A DNA stretch of 64,000 nucleotides. It comes from Ignavibacteria bacterium. Its GTDB lineage: Bacteria > Bacteroidota > Ignavibacteria > Kapaibacteriales > Kapaibacteriaceae. Where the stretch lies: the NCBI GenBank assembly GCA_013204605.1, contig JABMNI010000076.1, positions 1 to 64,000 on the forward strand, given 5' to 3'. Every line of letters starts with the position of its first letter. Position 1 is the first letter of the stretch. The notes under the pieces were generated by a model. It was not told the DNA's origin. It ran no database searches and was given only the letters and a program-made list of their open reading frames with translations. The translations under genes were made by a program, and so were the position numbers. Shown piece by piece: positions 17,793 through 25,425 of this stretch.

Positions 17793-18472
17793 TCAGCCCC
17801 CTTCAACAGCGCGGCAAACTGCTGAAGCGTTGTGTACAAAAGCTGCAGTGGCAACCCTACAATCGTGTAGTAGCAGCCCTCAACGTGGCTCACAAACACG
17901 GCCCCAAAATCATCTTGAATTCCGTATGCACCCGCTTTATCGAGCGGCGATTCCGTTGCCACGTATGCTGCAATTTCTTCTTGGGTAAGGGGGCGAAACG
18001 TAACGCGAGTAGCACTGAATGCGGTAACAGATTTTTTTGATGCAGCGTGGTACAAAGCAATGCCGGTGTAAACCGTGTGCGTATTTCCCGAGAGTGCAGT
18101 GAGCATTCGCACAGCGTCGGCCGCATTGATAGGTTTGTTCATCACCACTCCGTCCAACACCACCGTAGTATCCGACCCGAGAACTATACTATCGGCAACC
18201 AACGTTGCCTCACTAATTGTTGCTGAGACTGACGTTGCTGCACCAGATGTTGCTGCGCCGGCGATTGTTGCACCGGCGATTGCTTTCAACAATGCGAGCT
18301 GCATTACGTACTGCTCGGGTGGCAACGTAACCGCAACCACATCTTCGTCAATGTTTGGAGTAACGGTGGTATGGTGAAGCCCAATGTGTTCGAGCAATTG
18401 ACGGCGCCGTGGCGAGGCCGAGGCGAGCACCAGGGGTTTGTCGAGCTTGAGCAGCGCATTAACGTTGATCAT
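17789..18472 (-). CDS. maf: Maf family nucleoside triphosphate pyrophosphatase
   Basis: Maf proteins hydrolyse non-canonical or selected nucleoside triphosphates to the monophosphate and pyrophosphate. The 227-residue sequence starts with LASASPRRRQLLE, the phosphate-binding signature, then has GSDTTVVLDG with the metal-binding acidic residue, the NKP motif, THTVYTG and 'DKAGAYGIQDDFGAVFV'. Residues 66-90 are an extra Ala/Thr/Ser-rich stretch made of five 15-bp DNA repeats directly before the ADS segment; relatives have a short linker there. The gene overlaps both its neighbours by 4 nt. Confidence 0.93.
   Translation of the reverse strand: MINVNALLKLDKPLVLASASPRRRQLLEHIGLHHTTVTPNIDEDVVAVTLPPEQYVMQLALLKAIAGATIAGAATSGAATSVSATISEATLVADSIVLGSDTTVVLDGVVMNKPINAADAVRMLTALSGNTHTVYTGIALYHAASKKSVTAFSATRVTFRPLTQEEIAAYVATESPLDKAGAYGIQDDFGAVFVSHVEGCYYTIVGLPLQLLYTTLQQFAALLKGAE
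18203..18277. repeat. Five 15-bp repeats inside maf
   Basis: In frame and on the minus strand, five units encode the five-residue blocks AGATI, AGAAT, SGAAT, SVSAT and ISEAT (residues 66-90). The units are imperfect copies and lengthen the linker before strand ADSIVLGSD. Confidence 0.85.
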
Positions 18473-20574
18473 AGGATGGTAAATTCCACACGTCGATTAT
18501 CTTGACGGCCTTCCTCGGTATCGTTCGAGGCTACTGGTTTTGACTTTCCAAAACCTTTCGCTGTCATTCTGCTTGCATCGATTCCCTTTGTCAGAATGTA
18601 GTCTCGGACGCTGTTAATTCTATTTTGTGAGAGTGTGATATTCGCGGCATCAGTACCAACGTTATCTGTGTGACCCGACAATGCAATTTTGTATTCCAAG
18701 TTTTTGATTAGCAGATCTACAAGGCGGTCTAATTCCGGGAAAGACTCCGGACGTAGATCAAACTTTCCAAAATCGAAGAACACATTGTTTAGTCGGATTG
18801 CTACGTTCTGTTTGATTGGTGTGAGTAGTAAATCTTTTTCGACTTCTGAGTACGAACCCAATTCTCTCGCATCGAATTGTTCGCTGTGTGGGAAGTAGCC
18901 AGGAGCTTCGGCATGAACGCCATATAGTTTTCCTTTTACCAACGCCACTCTGTACGCCCCATCTGTAGGACTGCTGTGCGCCGTTCCTGCACGTGTGGCT
19001 GAAGGAAGTTCTTGGTAGACCACTTCAGCTTCGATGGGCTGTTTAGTTTCGGCATTTAGTACTCGACCCTTCACCATCAACAAAGGAATTGGCTTGGCAG
19101 CAGTTGGTAACGCTATAGAAAAAATATCATCACTTCCCATCGAGTTTTTTGCTGAAGAACAATAACCTGAATCTCCCTTTGCCGGAACCTGAAAGAAACT
19201 ATCATGTTCATCCGTATTCACACCAGTACCAAGGTTTTCAGGTGGTGACCATTTAAGCCAAGTATCATCTAATCTCCTCGTGATGAAAATATCCAATCCC
19301 TTGTAGCCAGGAAGTCCATTGCTTGAGTAGTACACTGTTTTACCATCTGCTGCAATGAAGGGCCCGGACTCAAAGCCCTTGGTATTAATTACATCGCCCA
19401 GATTCGCAGGCTCAGTCCATGAGTTATCATCTTTCCGATGACAAACGTAGATGTCATTGCCACCTCTGGAATCATCTCGCTGAAGTGACATTAGCATGGT
19501 TTGCCCGTCGGGAGATATATGAGAGTTGATGAATTTTCCGTTACTGTACATGTTATCAATGGGCATTGATACCGGTACGCTCCAACCATTTTTTGTACGG
19601 TTGGAATAACTCACTCCAATAACTGTGGAAGTCTTATCTGTATACACACCTTGAACAAAGAGCGTGTTCAGATCCTGCGTCATTGCTATGGCAAAATTGT
19701 GTTCGTTGTTATTAAGGGGTGGACCTGCGTTCACGGCTTTCGACCAAACACCGTTCGATCCTCGAGTTGTGAAGTAAATGTCACGTTTGGCTTTGTCGGT
19801 TGGGTTGATCTCGCTATTATCTCTACTAAACACTAGAATCGATCCATCGGGTGACAAACAATCCACCAATTCATGACCGGTACTATTTACATTTGACCCG
19901 AGACTTACTTTAACAGCATTTGGGTTAGCCCCCTTCACAACCTGTATCGAATCTGGTTCCCACTGTTCAACAACAATCTTATCGACTTCAACAGTTATCG
20001 CCTTTTGATAGATCACGCCTATTCCATCGCCACCTATGTACACGTTCGAGCCCCAAGTTCCGCCAGCATATTTTCCGTTGACCCAACAAGAAAGCGCGTC
20101 ATTTTCCTTTATCACTTCCAGTGTATTCCACTCATCCATACCTTTTGGTGCACTAAGCTTTGCCCATACTTCTTCGTCTTGATAATCGCCATTCTTAAAA
20201 CGACCGAAGCGTGACCACTTATTTGTAGATATCAAGAATTGCTGATGATTGTCGTTGTCGGCAGCAAAGAATACTAGTCCAAAACCATTTTCACTACTAC
20301 CATCAGTTTGCCGAATTCTCATTGAAATAGAGAAATTCATCTTCATGTTTATAGGTACTTTGATTGCAAAAATATTAAAGTCCGCGTCGTCCTCGTCATT
20401 TATTCTATAAACCCCATCTTCGATATTCAAGGTTGCATTTCCATCACGAGTTTCTCCAACTTTCCAACTATTGATATTATTGTTGAAGTCTTCGTTAAGC
20501 AAAACTGTTCGTTGTGCCGAGGCAGTAGATGCAATCGCAGCCAGTACAATAAACATAATACCCACACCGCGCAT
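18469..20574 (-). CDS. OmpA-family outer-membrane protein with PD40 propeller
   Basis: The 701-residue exported protein has a signal peptide ending in ASAQ, an N-terminal LamG/DUF1080-like beta-sandwich (about 25-200), a WD40-like PD40 propeller ('SPDGSILVFSRDN', 'ADGKTVYYSSNGLPG', about 210-480), a CarboxypepD_reg-like beta-domain ('MVKGRVLNAETKQPIEAEV') and a C-terminal OmpA peptidoglycan-binding domain ('LSGHTDNVGTDAANITLSQN', 'GFGKSKPVASN'). This architecture is common in Bacteroidota and anchors the envelope to peptidoglycan. The start at 20574 follows GGAG; an ATG at 20607 is also in frame but lacks one. It is followed by maf with a 4-nt overlap. Confidence 0.9.
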   Translation of the reverse strand: MRGVGIMFIVLAAIASTASAQRTVLLNEDFNNNINSWKVGETRDGNATLNIEDGVYRINDEDDADFNIFAIKVPINMKMNFSISMRIRQTDGSSENGFGLVFFAADNDNHQQFLISTNKWSRFGRFKNGDYQDEEVWAKLSAPKGMDEWNTLEVIKENDALSCWVNGKYAGGTWGSNVYIGGDGIGVIYQKAITVEVDKIVVEQWEPDSIQVVKGANPNAVKVSLGSNVNSTGHELVDCLSPDGSILVFSRDNSEINPTDKAKRDIYFTTRGSNGVWSKAVNAGPPLNNNEHNFAIAMTQDLNTLFVQGVYTDKTSTVIGVSYSNRTKNGWSVPVSMPIDNMYSNGKFINSHISPDGQTMLMSLQRDDSRGGNDIYVCHRKDDNSWTEPANLGDVINTKGFESGPFIAADGKTVYYSSNGLPGYKGLDIFITRRLDDTWLKWSPPENLGTGVNTDEHDSFFQVPAKGDSGYCSSAKNSMGSDDIFSIALPTAAKPIPLLMVKGRVLNAETKQPIEAEVVYQELPSATRAGTAHSSPTDGAYRVALVKGKLYGVHAEAPGYFPHSEQFDARELGSYSEVEKDLLLTPIKQNVAIRLNNVFFDFGKFDLRPESFPELDRLVDLLIKNLEYKIALSGHTDNVGTDAANITLSQNRINSVRDYILTKGIDASRMTAKGFGKSKPVASNDTEEGRQDNRRVEFTIL

Positions 20575-20624
20575 TGAATCTCCGTTGAGAAATTTGAAAT
20601 AGTTCATTTCAGTTGTACAATAAA

Positions 20625-21179
20625 TTATTGGCTGTTGCTCAACAATTGTTCAATATCAGGTAGAATGTCTGTTAATGGTTCTGCCCTACTCCCATACCTC
20701 TTAACTATTTTCCCGTTCGTGTCGATGAGAAATTTTTCGAAATTCCATCTGATGGGTCCGGCGAGTTCCTGCTTACCACCTCCGCTGGTCAGATATGAGT
20801 ACAAAGGGTGCGCATCATTGCCATTCACAACCAGCTTTGAAAACAAGGGAAAGGTTACGTTGTATTTGGATGAGCAAAAGATTTTGATTTCTTGATCGGA
20901 GCCGGGCTCTTGCTCGCCGAATTCATTGCTCGGAAATCCAAGGACCACAAAGCCCCTTTCCCGCAATTCTTCATACATATTTTGAAGTTGCGAGTACTGC
21001 TTTGTGTATCCGCAAAAAGAAGCAACATTTACGAGTAGCACTACCTTGCCTTTATACTCGCTAAGAGATTGCGTTACACCATCGATGGTAGTGACAGAAA
21101 AAGAATGGACGTTTTGTTGTGATACCATTGATTGAGTTCCGAGAGATAGTAGGAAGAGTAGAGTGACAAATTTGTGTAG
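20625..21179 (-). CDS. Exported glutathione peroxidase family protein
   Basis: This thiol peroxidase of the GPx family probably reduces hydroperoxides in the periplasm using thioredoxin-like donors rather than glutathione. The signal peptide (LLFLLSLGTQSMVSQ) is followed by the thioredoxin-fold core with active-site Cys in VNVASFCGYTKQY, the Gln/Asn motif 'GFPSNEFGEQEPG' (Ser replaces the resolving-type Cys of GFPCNQFG) and the conserved Trp in 'IRWNFEKFLID'. The start at 21179 is preferred by a GGA; an ATG 33 nt upstream is in frame. It lies between mnmM and the OmpA gene on the same strand. Confidence 0.88.
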   Translation of the reverse strand, partial: LHKFVTLLFLLSLGTQSMVSQQNVHSFSVTTIDGVTQSLSEYKGKVVLLVNVASFCGYTKQYSQLQNMYEELRERGFVVLGFPSNEFGEQEPGSDQEIKIFCSSKYNVTFPLFSKLVVNGNDAHPLYSYLTSGGGKQELAGPIRWNFEKFLIDTNGKIVKRYGSRAEPLTDILPDIEQLLSNSQ

Positions 21180-21230
21180 CATGGTTTTCCACGAAGAATA
21201 ATGTTGCGTCATAATTAGTTTATCGACAAA

Positions 21231-21800
21231 CTACGTTTGTCGCCTGACAACAAACACAATTGGCGGCTTGCCTTGTTGATTAATGAACTGCGTTTCAGTG
21301 ATAGTATATTTTTCTTGACTCCAACTTGCTAACTCATTTCTTACTGATTCGAGTTCCTGTTCACCGTAGGCATGACGGTAACAAACAATGGTGATAATTC
21401 CGTTTTCGGTTAATAGTAACTGCGCATTGAGCAATGCAGAAACGGTGCTTTCGAGTTGTGTGAAAATACTCTTGTCGCCACCTGGCAAATATCCGAGATT
21501 GAACGTTATAGCACTTACTAAACCTTGAACGTGTTGCGGTAGTGTTTCTAACATCAGCGAATGACTTTTTAGAAACAGCGTGTGATTTGCAGATGCACCG
21601 GAAAGCCGGGCCTGCGTTACATCAAGCGCAACTTGCTGGATGTCGAAGCCATACACATGGCCGTGAGCACCTGCTAGCTCGGCTAGCAAGGCGGTGTCCC
21701 GACCGTTTCCAATTGTGGCATCCACCACGGTGTCGCCCAACTGCACGTGCGAACGCAGTAGGCTGTGAACGTATTCGACAGCATTTTTAATACTCGACAT
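21231..21800 (-). CDS. mnmM: MnmM/YtqB-like tRNA (mnm5s2U34) methyltransferase
   Basis: The 189-residue class I methyltransferase has the YtqB pattern: 'AVEYVHSLLRSHVQLGDTVVDATIGNGRDT' region start, 'VYGFDIQQVALDVTQARL', 'FNLGYLPGGDKS' and 'IVCYRHAYGEQELESV'. The family methylates 5-aminomethyl-2-thiouridine at tRNA wobble position 34. The ATG at 21800 follows AGGG and lies one base after the stop of the upstream oxidase gene; a longer frame to 21866 only overlaps that gene. The neighbour encodes an MnmC(o)-like oxidase that would make its substrate. Confidence 0.85.
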   Translation of the reverse strand: MSSIKNAVEYVHSLLRSHVQLGDTVVDATIGNGRDTALLAELAGAHGHVYGFDIQQVALDVTQARLSGASANHTLFLKSHSLMLETLPQHVQGLVSAITFNLGYLPGGDKSIFTQLESTVSALLNAQLLLTENGIITIVCYRHAYGEQELESVRNELASWSQEKYTITETQFINQQGKPPIVFVVRRQT

Positions 21801-21801
21801 T

Positions 21802-22896
21802 TTATCCCTTGTTTTCCGGCCACCACTGTTGTGCGTCGATTTCTGTGTTGAGTGGCGTGGCGTCAAAAATATGACGTATCAACTGATTACACACCCACGG
21901 ACCCTGCAATGTTCCTTTTGCGCCGAAGCCGGTACAAACATATTGATCTTTGAAATCGGGATGGCGTCCGGCAATGGGGCGTTTCAACCCTGTAGACGGT
22001 CTAATTGCTGCCCTTTGGCGCAGCACACTCACCTTGCTACCCAACATACTCTCCGCATCAGTTTGCAGGGTAACCCGCGCTTTGTCAGTTATCACTTCCG
22101 AGACATCATCCCAATCGTTGGTTGCACCAATTCGAATTTCGCCGTTCGGCATGGGAACAATCCACGTTCCAGCATTTAACACATTTACGAGTGCTGCGCC
22201 AGGTGCTTCGCTATCCATCGAGTTACCAATCATAGCATCTAAAATTTCACCCTTCGAGGTTTCAACTGGTAGCCAATTCCAACGTTCATCTTGCAAAATT
22301 TTGTACCCAGTGCAGGTCACGGTCGGAATTTCAGCTGCACTTGCAGTTCGGCTTGCAACTAAGCTTGCTTCAGTGTTTGCGAAACATTCCGTGCGCGAAA
22401 TGTGTCCACCGTTTGCAACTATGAGTCTCTCGATGCTCTCCAAAAACAGCGGCAAGTTCACCACGGCTGCATCGTTTGTTGAAAATCCACCGAACGGAAA
22501 ACTGATACCGTTGTGAAAACCACTCTCTACAAATTGGTGTTGAATGCCCGACAGCTCATTTCCTGCTGCTCGCTTTTCATAGTACTCGCGCTGCTCTACA
22601 TTCTTAAAAATTCGCAGTAACTCTACTGTCCTAATCAGTTCAACTTTCTCACCGAATTGCATCAGTACCTGTTGCTCGACATCGCGGTACGCGATTAACG
22701 ACTCCGCAAACAACTCCGCAAATTTCCACGATGGCTTTACACGTTGTCCGGTGATTGGCGTAATGAGTCCCGCCGCAATTCTCGTTGAACTCTCTGAATT
22801 GTACACATCAAACGCATGCACAATGCAACCACGCTTCATCAGCCAGTAGCTGGTCCATGCTCCGGCAAGCCCCATTCCAATCACATTGAAAATCAT
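21802..22896 (-). CDS. FAD-dependent (DAO family) oxidoreductase, MnmC(o)/YurR-like
   Basis: This 364-residue glycine/D-amino-acid-oxidase-type flavoprotein has the dinucleotide motif 'VIGMGLAGAWTSYWL' (GxGxxG), a second signature 'STRIAAGLITPITGQRVKPSW' resembling the 'AAGLxNPxTGRR' block of the MnmC oxidase domain, and a C-terminal FAD contact 'CTGFGAKGTLQGPWVCNQ'. In MnmC that domain removes the carboxymethyl group from cmnm5(s2)U34. With the MnmM-like gene one base downstream, an oxidase role in mnm5s2U synthesis is likely; a general DadA/ThiO amine oxidase is the alternative. Its ATG overlaps tcdA by 4 nt. Confidence 0.82.
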   Translation of the reverse strand: MIFNVIGMGLAGAWTSYWLMKRGCIVHAFDVYNSESSTRIAAGLITPITGQRVKPSWKFAELFAESLIAYRDVEQQVLMQFGEKVELIRTVELLRIFKNVEQREYYEKRAAGNELSGIQHQFVESGFHNGISFPFGGFSTNDAAVVNLPLFLESIERLIVANGGHISRTECFANTEASLVASRTASAAEIPTVTCTGYKILQDERWNWLPVETSKGEILDAMIGNSMDSEAPGAALVNVLNAGTWIVPMPNGEIRIGATNDWDDVSEVITDKARVTLQTDAESMLGSKVSVLRQRAAIRPSTGLKRPIAGRHPDFKDQYVCTGFGAKGTLQGPWVCNQLIRHIFDATPLNTEIDAQQWWPENKG

Positions 22897-23618
22897 TTTA
22901 CTTCCATTACGGAGCGCACAATTACGCTGGCGCAGGCACCGGCAAATGCGGCAGGTAGGTACGAAATAGTTCCAAACGAAGAGCGCTTGTAGTTGAGTCC
23001 GTCAGTAAACATCATCGACTCTTCATCCACTTCTTCAAGCGAGTATACCGCAGTAATTCCGCCCACTACCCCACCCTTGCGCAGACGCTTGCGCACGTAT
23101 CGCGCAAGGTTACATTTCTGCGTTTTGTAAATATCATCTACTCTAATTCTTGTGGGGTCCACTTGGCCCCCTGCCCCCATTGAGCTAACTACCTTCATTC
23201 CAAGTTTATACGCGGTCACAAGTAAATACACTTTGGGCGTAAGCGAATCAATTGCATCCACCACCCAGTCGAAACGCGAAGTAAGAATTCGATCAATTTT
23301 TTCGGGCGTTGAAAATTCACGCAAGGCGACAATTCGCAGGTCGGGATTAATCTGCTGCAGACGCTCGCGCATAACGTCTACCTTGTACAGTCCCTCCGTA
23401 GTGACAAGTGCGGGCAGTTGCCGATTTCGATTAGTCGGTTCAATCACGTCACCGTCTACAATCGTAATGCGTCCCACGCCGGCACGCACCAAAAACTCTG
23501 CAGCAAACGAACCCACACCGCCCATACCCATAACCAGCACATGCGTAGCAGCCAACCTTTTGGCCGCATTATCACCAATCAACAAACGCGTTCGGGACTG
23601 CCATCCCGAATCGGTCAT
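22893..23618 (-). CDS. tcdA: tRNA threonylcarbamoyladenosine dehydratase (TcdA/CsdL)
   Basis: TcdA cyclises t6A to ct6A at position 37 of ANN-decoding tRNAs, using ATP. The 241-residue protein is ThiF/E1-like: 'RTRLLIGDNAAKRLAATHVL', the nucleotide loop MGMGGVGSFAAEFLVRAG, 'DGDVIEPTNRNRQLPA' with the conserved Arg and Asp, and 'GGQVDPTRIRVDDIYKTQ' as in YgdL. The ATG at 23618 overlaps the TatD stop by 4 nt, the same ATGA arrangement as its other junction, so it is preferred over an ATG 42 nt upstream inside the TatD gene. Confidence 0.92.
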   Translation of the reverse strand: MTDSGWQSRTRLLIGDNAAKRLAATHVLVMGMGGVGSFAAEFLVRAGVGRITIVDGDVIEPTNRNRQLPALVTTEGLYKVDVMRERLQQINPDLRIVALREFSTPEKIDRILTSRFDWVVDAIDSLTPKVYLLVTAYKLGMKVVSSMGAGGQVDPTRIRVDDIYKTQKCNLARYVRKRLRKGGVVGGITAVYSLEEVDEESMMFTDGLNYKRSSFGTISYLPAAFAGACASVIVRSVMEVK

Positions 23619-24268
23619 TGGTTGAATACGGTCTTGAAATTCGAGAGCTGGATTTTGCATAATTCATCGGTAGAAATTTTTCGCAGTTGCGCCACTTGGC
23701 CATACAATTGTTCAATCGAAGTCGCGACGTCATTATCCGTTTCCAAAAACATTCGGTCGGCCGGAAGTTTCATACACACTTCATGCACCTTCGAATTATT
23801 CTGCATCAAAAAAGTTCCCAACGATACATACAAATCATTATCAATCATCTGTTCGGCCAAACCCACACTTTTGTTGAACCCGTGAATAATCCACGGAGCC
23901 GTAGCACTCGTATATTTTCTAATTCGCAACAAATCCGCGAATGCCCTCACGCAGTGTATGATAAGGGGCTTTCTGGTTCGCTCACTCAATTCAACATGCC
24001 ACTCAAACACTTCACATTGATAACCCATTGAACCACCTTGCAGTGGATCTAAACCGCACTCTCCAATTGCAATAACATTGTCTTGCTCAGCGGCTGACGG
24101 CACTTCATCATACAAGTGCGATACGTCGGTGGGTGTATCCCACGGATGAATTCCAACCGAACAGAGTCGCGTGGAATCTAGCGCGTCAAGGTGATGCGCA
24201 TTCACATTCAGAACTGCCAAAACATTCTCATTCTCTGTCGAATGATGGCAGTGTACGTTTACGTACAT
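23615..24268 (-). CDS. TatD-family metal-dependent hydrolase
   Basis: This 217-residue protein is a short member of the TatD deoxyribonuclease family. Metal ligands are visible as the HCH pair near the N-terminus, Glu in AIGECGLD, His in LIIHCVRAF, His in WIIHGF and Asp in LETDND; SVGIHPW is also typical. Most TatD proteins have about 255 residues, and this one lacks some inter-strand segments. It is the first gene of the minus-strand run with tcdA, the oxidase gene and mnmM. Substrate (DNA 3' ends or other) cannot be inferred. Confidence 0.88.
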   Translation of the reverse strand: MYVNVHCHHSTENENVLAVLNVNAHHLDALDSTRLCSVGIHPWDTPTDVSHLYDEVPSAAEQDNVIAIGECGLDPLQGGSMGYQCEVFEWHVELSERTRKPLIIHCVRAFADLLRIRKYTSATAPWIIHGFNKSVGLAEQMIDNDLYVSLGTFLMQNNSKVHEVCMKLPADRMFLETDNDVATSIEQLYGQVAQLRKISTDELCKIQLSNFKTVFNQ

Positions 24269-24316
24269 TCAAATAGCTCTAGGGTAGTTGTTGGATGTTT
24301 TGTTTGGCTCTAAAAT

Positions 24317-25204
24317 ATGGACATCACGCCGATCGCAGGTACAATTCATTATAATTGCAGCAAGATGATACAACCTGAGTTATTTAAAAGCCATTTGCGT
24401 CCGTATAAATGCGATGATTTAGTCCGCCTCGGCCACCCCGGATCCGACGGCGGCTACATAGCACCCATGGAATGTGTAATGTCCTCGAATGTGCTAATCT
24501 CGATGGGTATCAGTGACGATTGGACGTTCGACGCGGACTTCCTGAATCGTAATAGCAATGGGCGTGTAATCGGGGTCGACCACACAATTAGTGGGCGGAC
24601 CTTTGTTCTAAAATCTATCAAGCACACGCTAAAATCAATGCTATATGGCTTATTGCTTAACCGAGGTAAAGCTGCCAAGCACAAAGCCCGCGCCCAATTT
24701 TTCGGAACCTACTTCACCATCTACGCAGCCCCCTCCAAACACCTAAAACTCCGCGTGGCTGCAACAGATTCACCAGGTACTATTTCGTTCACCTCGCTCA
24801 TGAAACTCACAGAATCCACTGCTCCGAATTCCGTTTTTGTGAAGTGCGACATCGAAGGTTCTGAATACGAAATCATCGATCAAATTTTGCAGTCGAGCGC
24901 CATTATAAACGGTCTAGTAATTGAGTTTCATCATCTCGATACCATGACCGACACATTTAACACGGCAATTCGCGACCTCCTCACGGCATTCACTATTGTG
25001 CACATTCACGGCAATAATTTTGGCAATTACATTGCAGCTTTAGACTTCCCCGACGCCGTAGAAATTTCGTTTATCAACACAAGTCTTTTCGAAAAGGGTC
25101 TGCACGGTCAACCCCCAGCACTCTCCAATTCCGCCTATCCTGTTAAGGGGCTCGATGTTCCAAACAATCCGGAGTTAGCAGATTTCCCCATCAATTTTAC
25201 GTAG
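24317..25204 (+). CDS. FkbM-like methyltransferase
   Basis: The 295-residue protein contains 'NSVFVKCDIEGSEYEIIDQIL' (about residue 170), the hallmark of FkbM-type SAM methyltransferases, preceded by a divergent motif I ('VLISMGISDDWTFDADFL') and followed by 'LVIEFHHLD'. Homologues methylate sugars or small molecules. An in-frame ATG at 24365 could be the true start; neither has a clear Shine-Dalgarno sequence. It stands alone, divergent from tatD. An ARGGGGCT copy overlaps its stop codon at 25203 and two others lie within the gene. Confidence 0.75.
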   Translation: MDITPIAGTIHYNCSKMIQPELFKSHLRPYKCDDLVRLGHPGSDGGYIAPMECVMSSNVLISMGISDDWTFDADFLNRNSNGRVIGVDHTISGRTFVLKSIKHTLKSMLYGLLLNRGKAAKHKARAQFFGTYFTIYAAPSKHLKLRVAATDSPGTISFTSLMKLTESTAPNSVFVKCDIEGSEYEIIDQILQSSAIINGLVIEFHHLDTMTDTFNTAIRDLLTAFTIVHIHGNNFGNYIAALDFPDAVEISFINTSLFEKGLHGQPPALSNSAYPVKGLDVPNNPELADFPINFT

Positions 25205-25250
25205 CCCCCTTTACGCTAAAGTACACGTCACACTATGGAGAAAAGAAGCA

Positions 25251-25273
25251 ACTGGTCACATATTGTGACCGGT
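25251..25273. promoter_or_regulatory. 23-bp near-perfect palindrome, operator candidate
   Basis: Ten-base arms ACTGGTCACA and TGTGACCGGT flank a TAT spacer, with nine of ten positions complementary. The half-site GGTCACA/TGTGACC resembles inverted Crp-type half-sites. It lies in the 220-bp spacer between convergent genes with no T-run, so it is not a normal terminator. Its function is unknown. Confidence 0.35.
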
Positions 25274-25425
25274 TCTCAACACTCAAACATTCCTCTAGCT
25301 TACCTCATGCTTTCACAGAGCATGGAGTAGCCTTTTCATTATCATTGACAAATTGAAAGTGTGCCATATCAGTGCATCACTCCGCAATCCCTCGAACACT
25401 TCCTAGAAACTCTAAAGATTGATTG

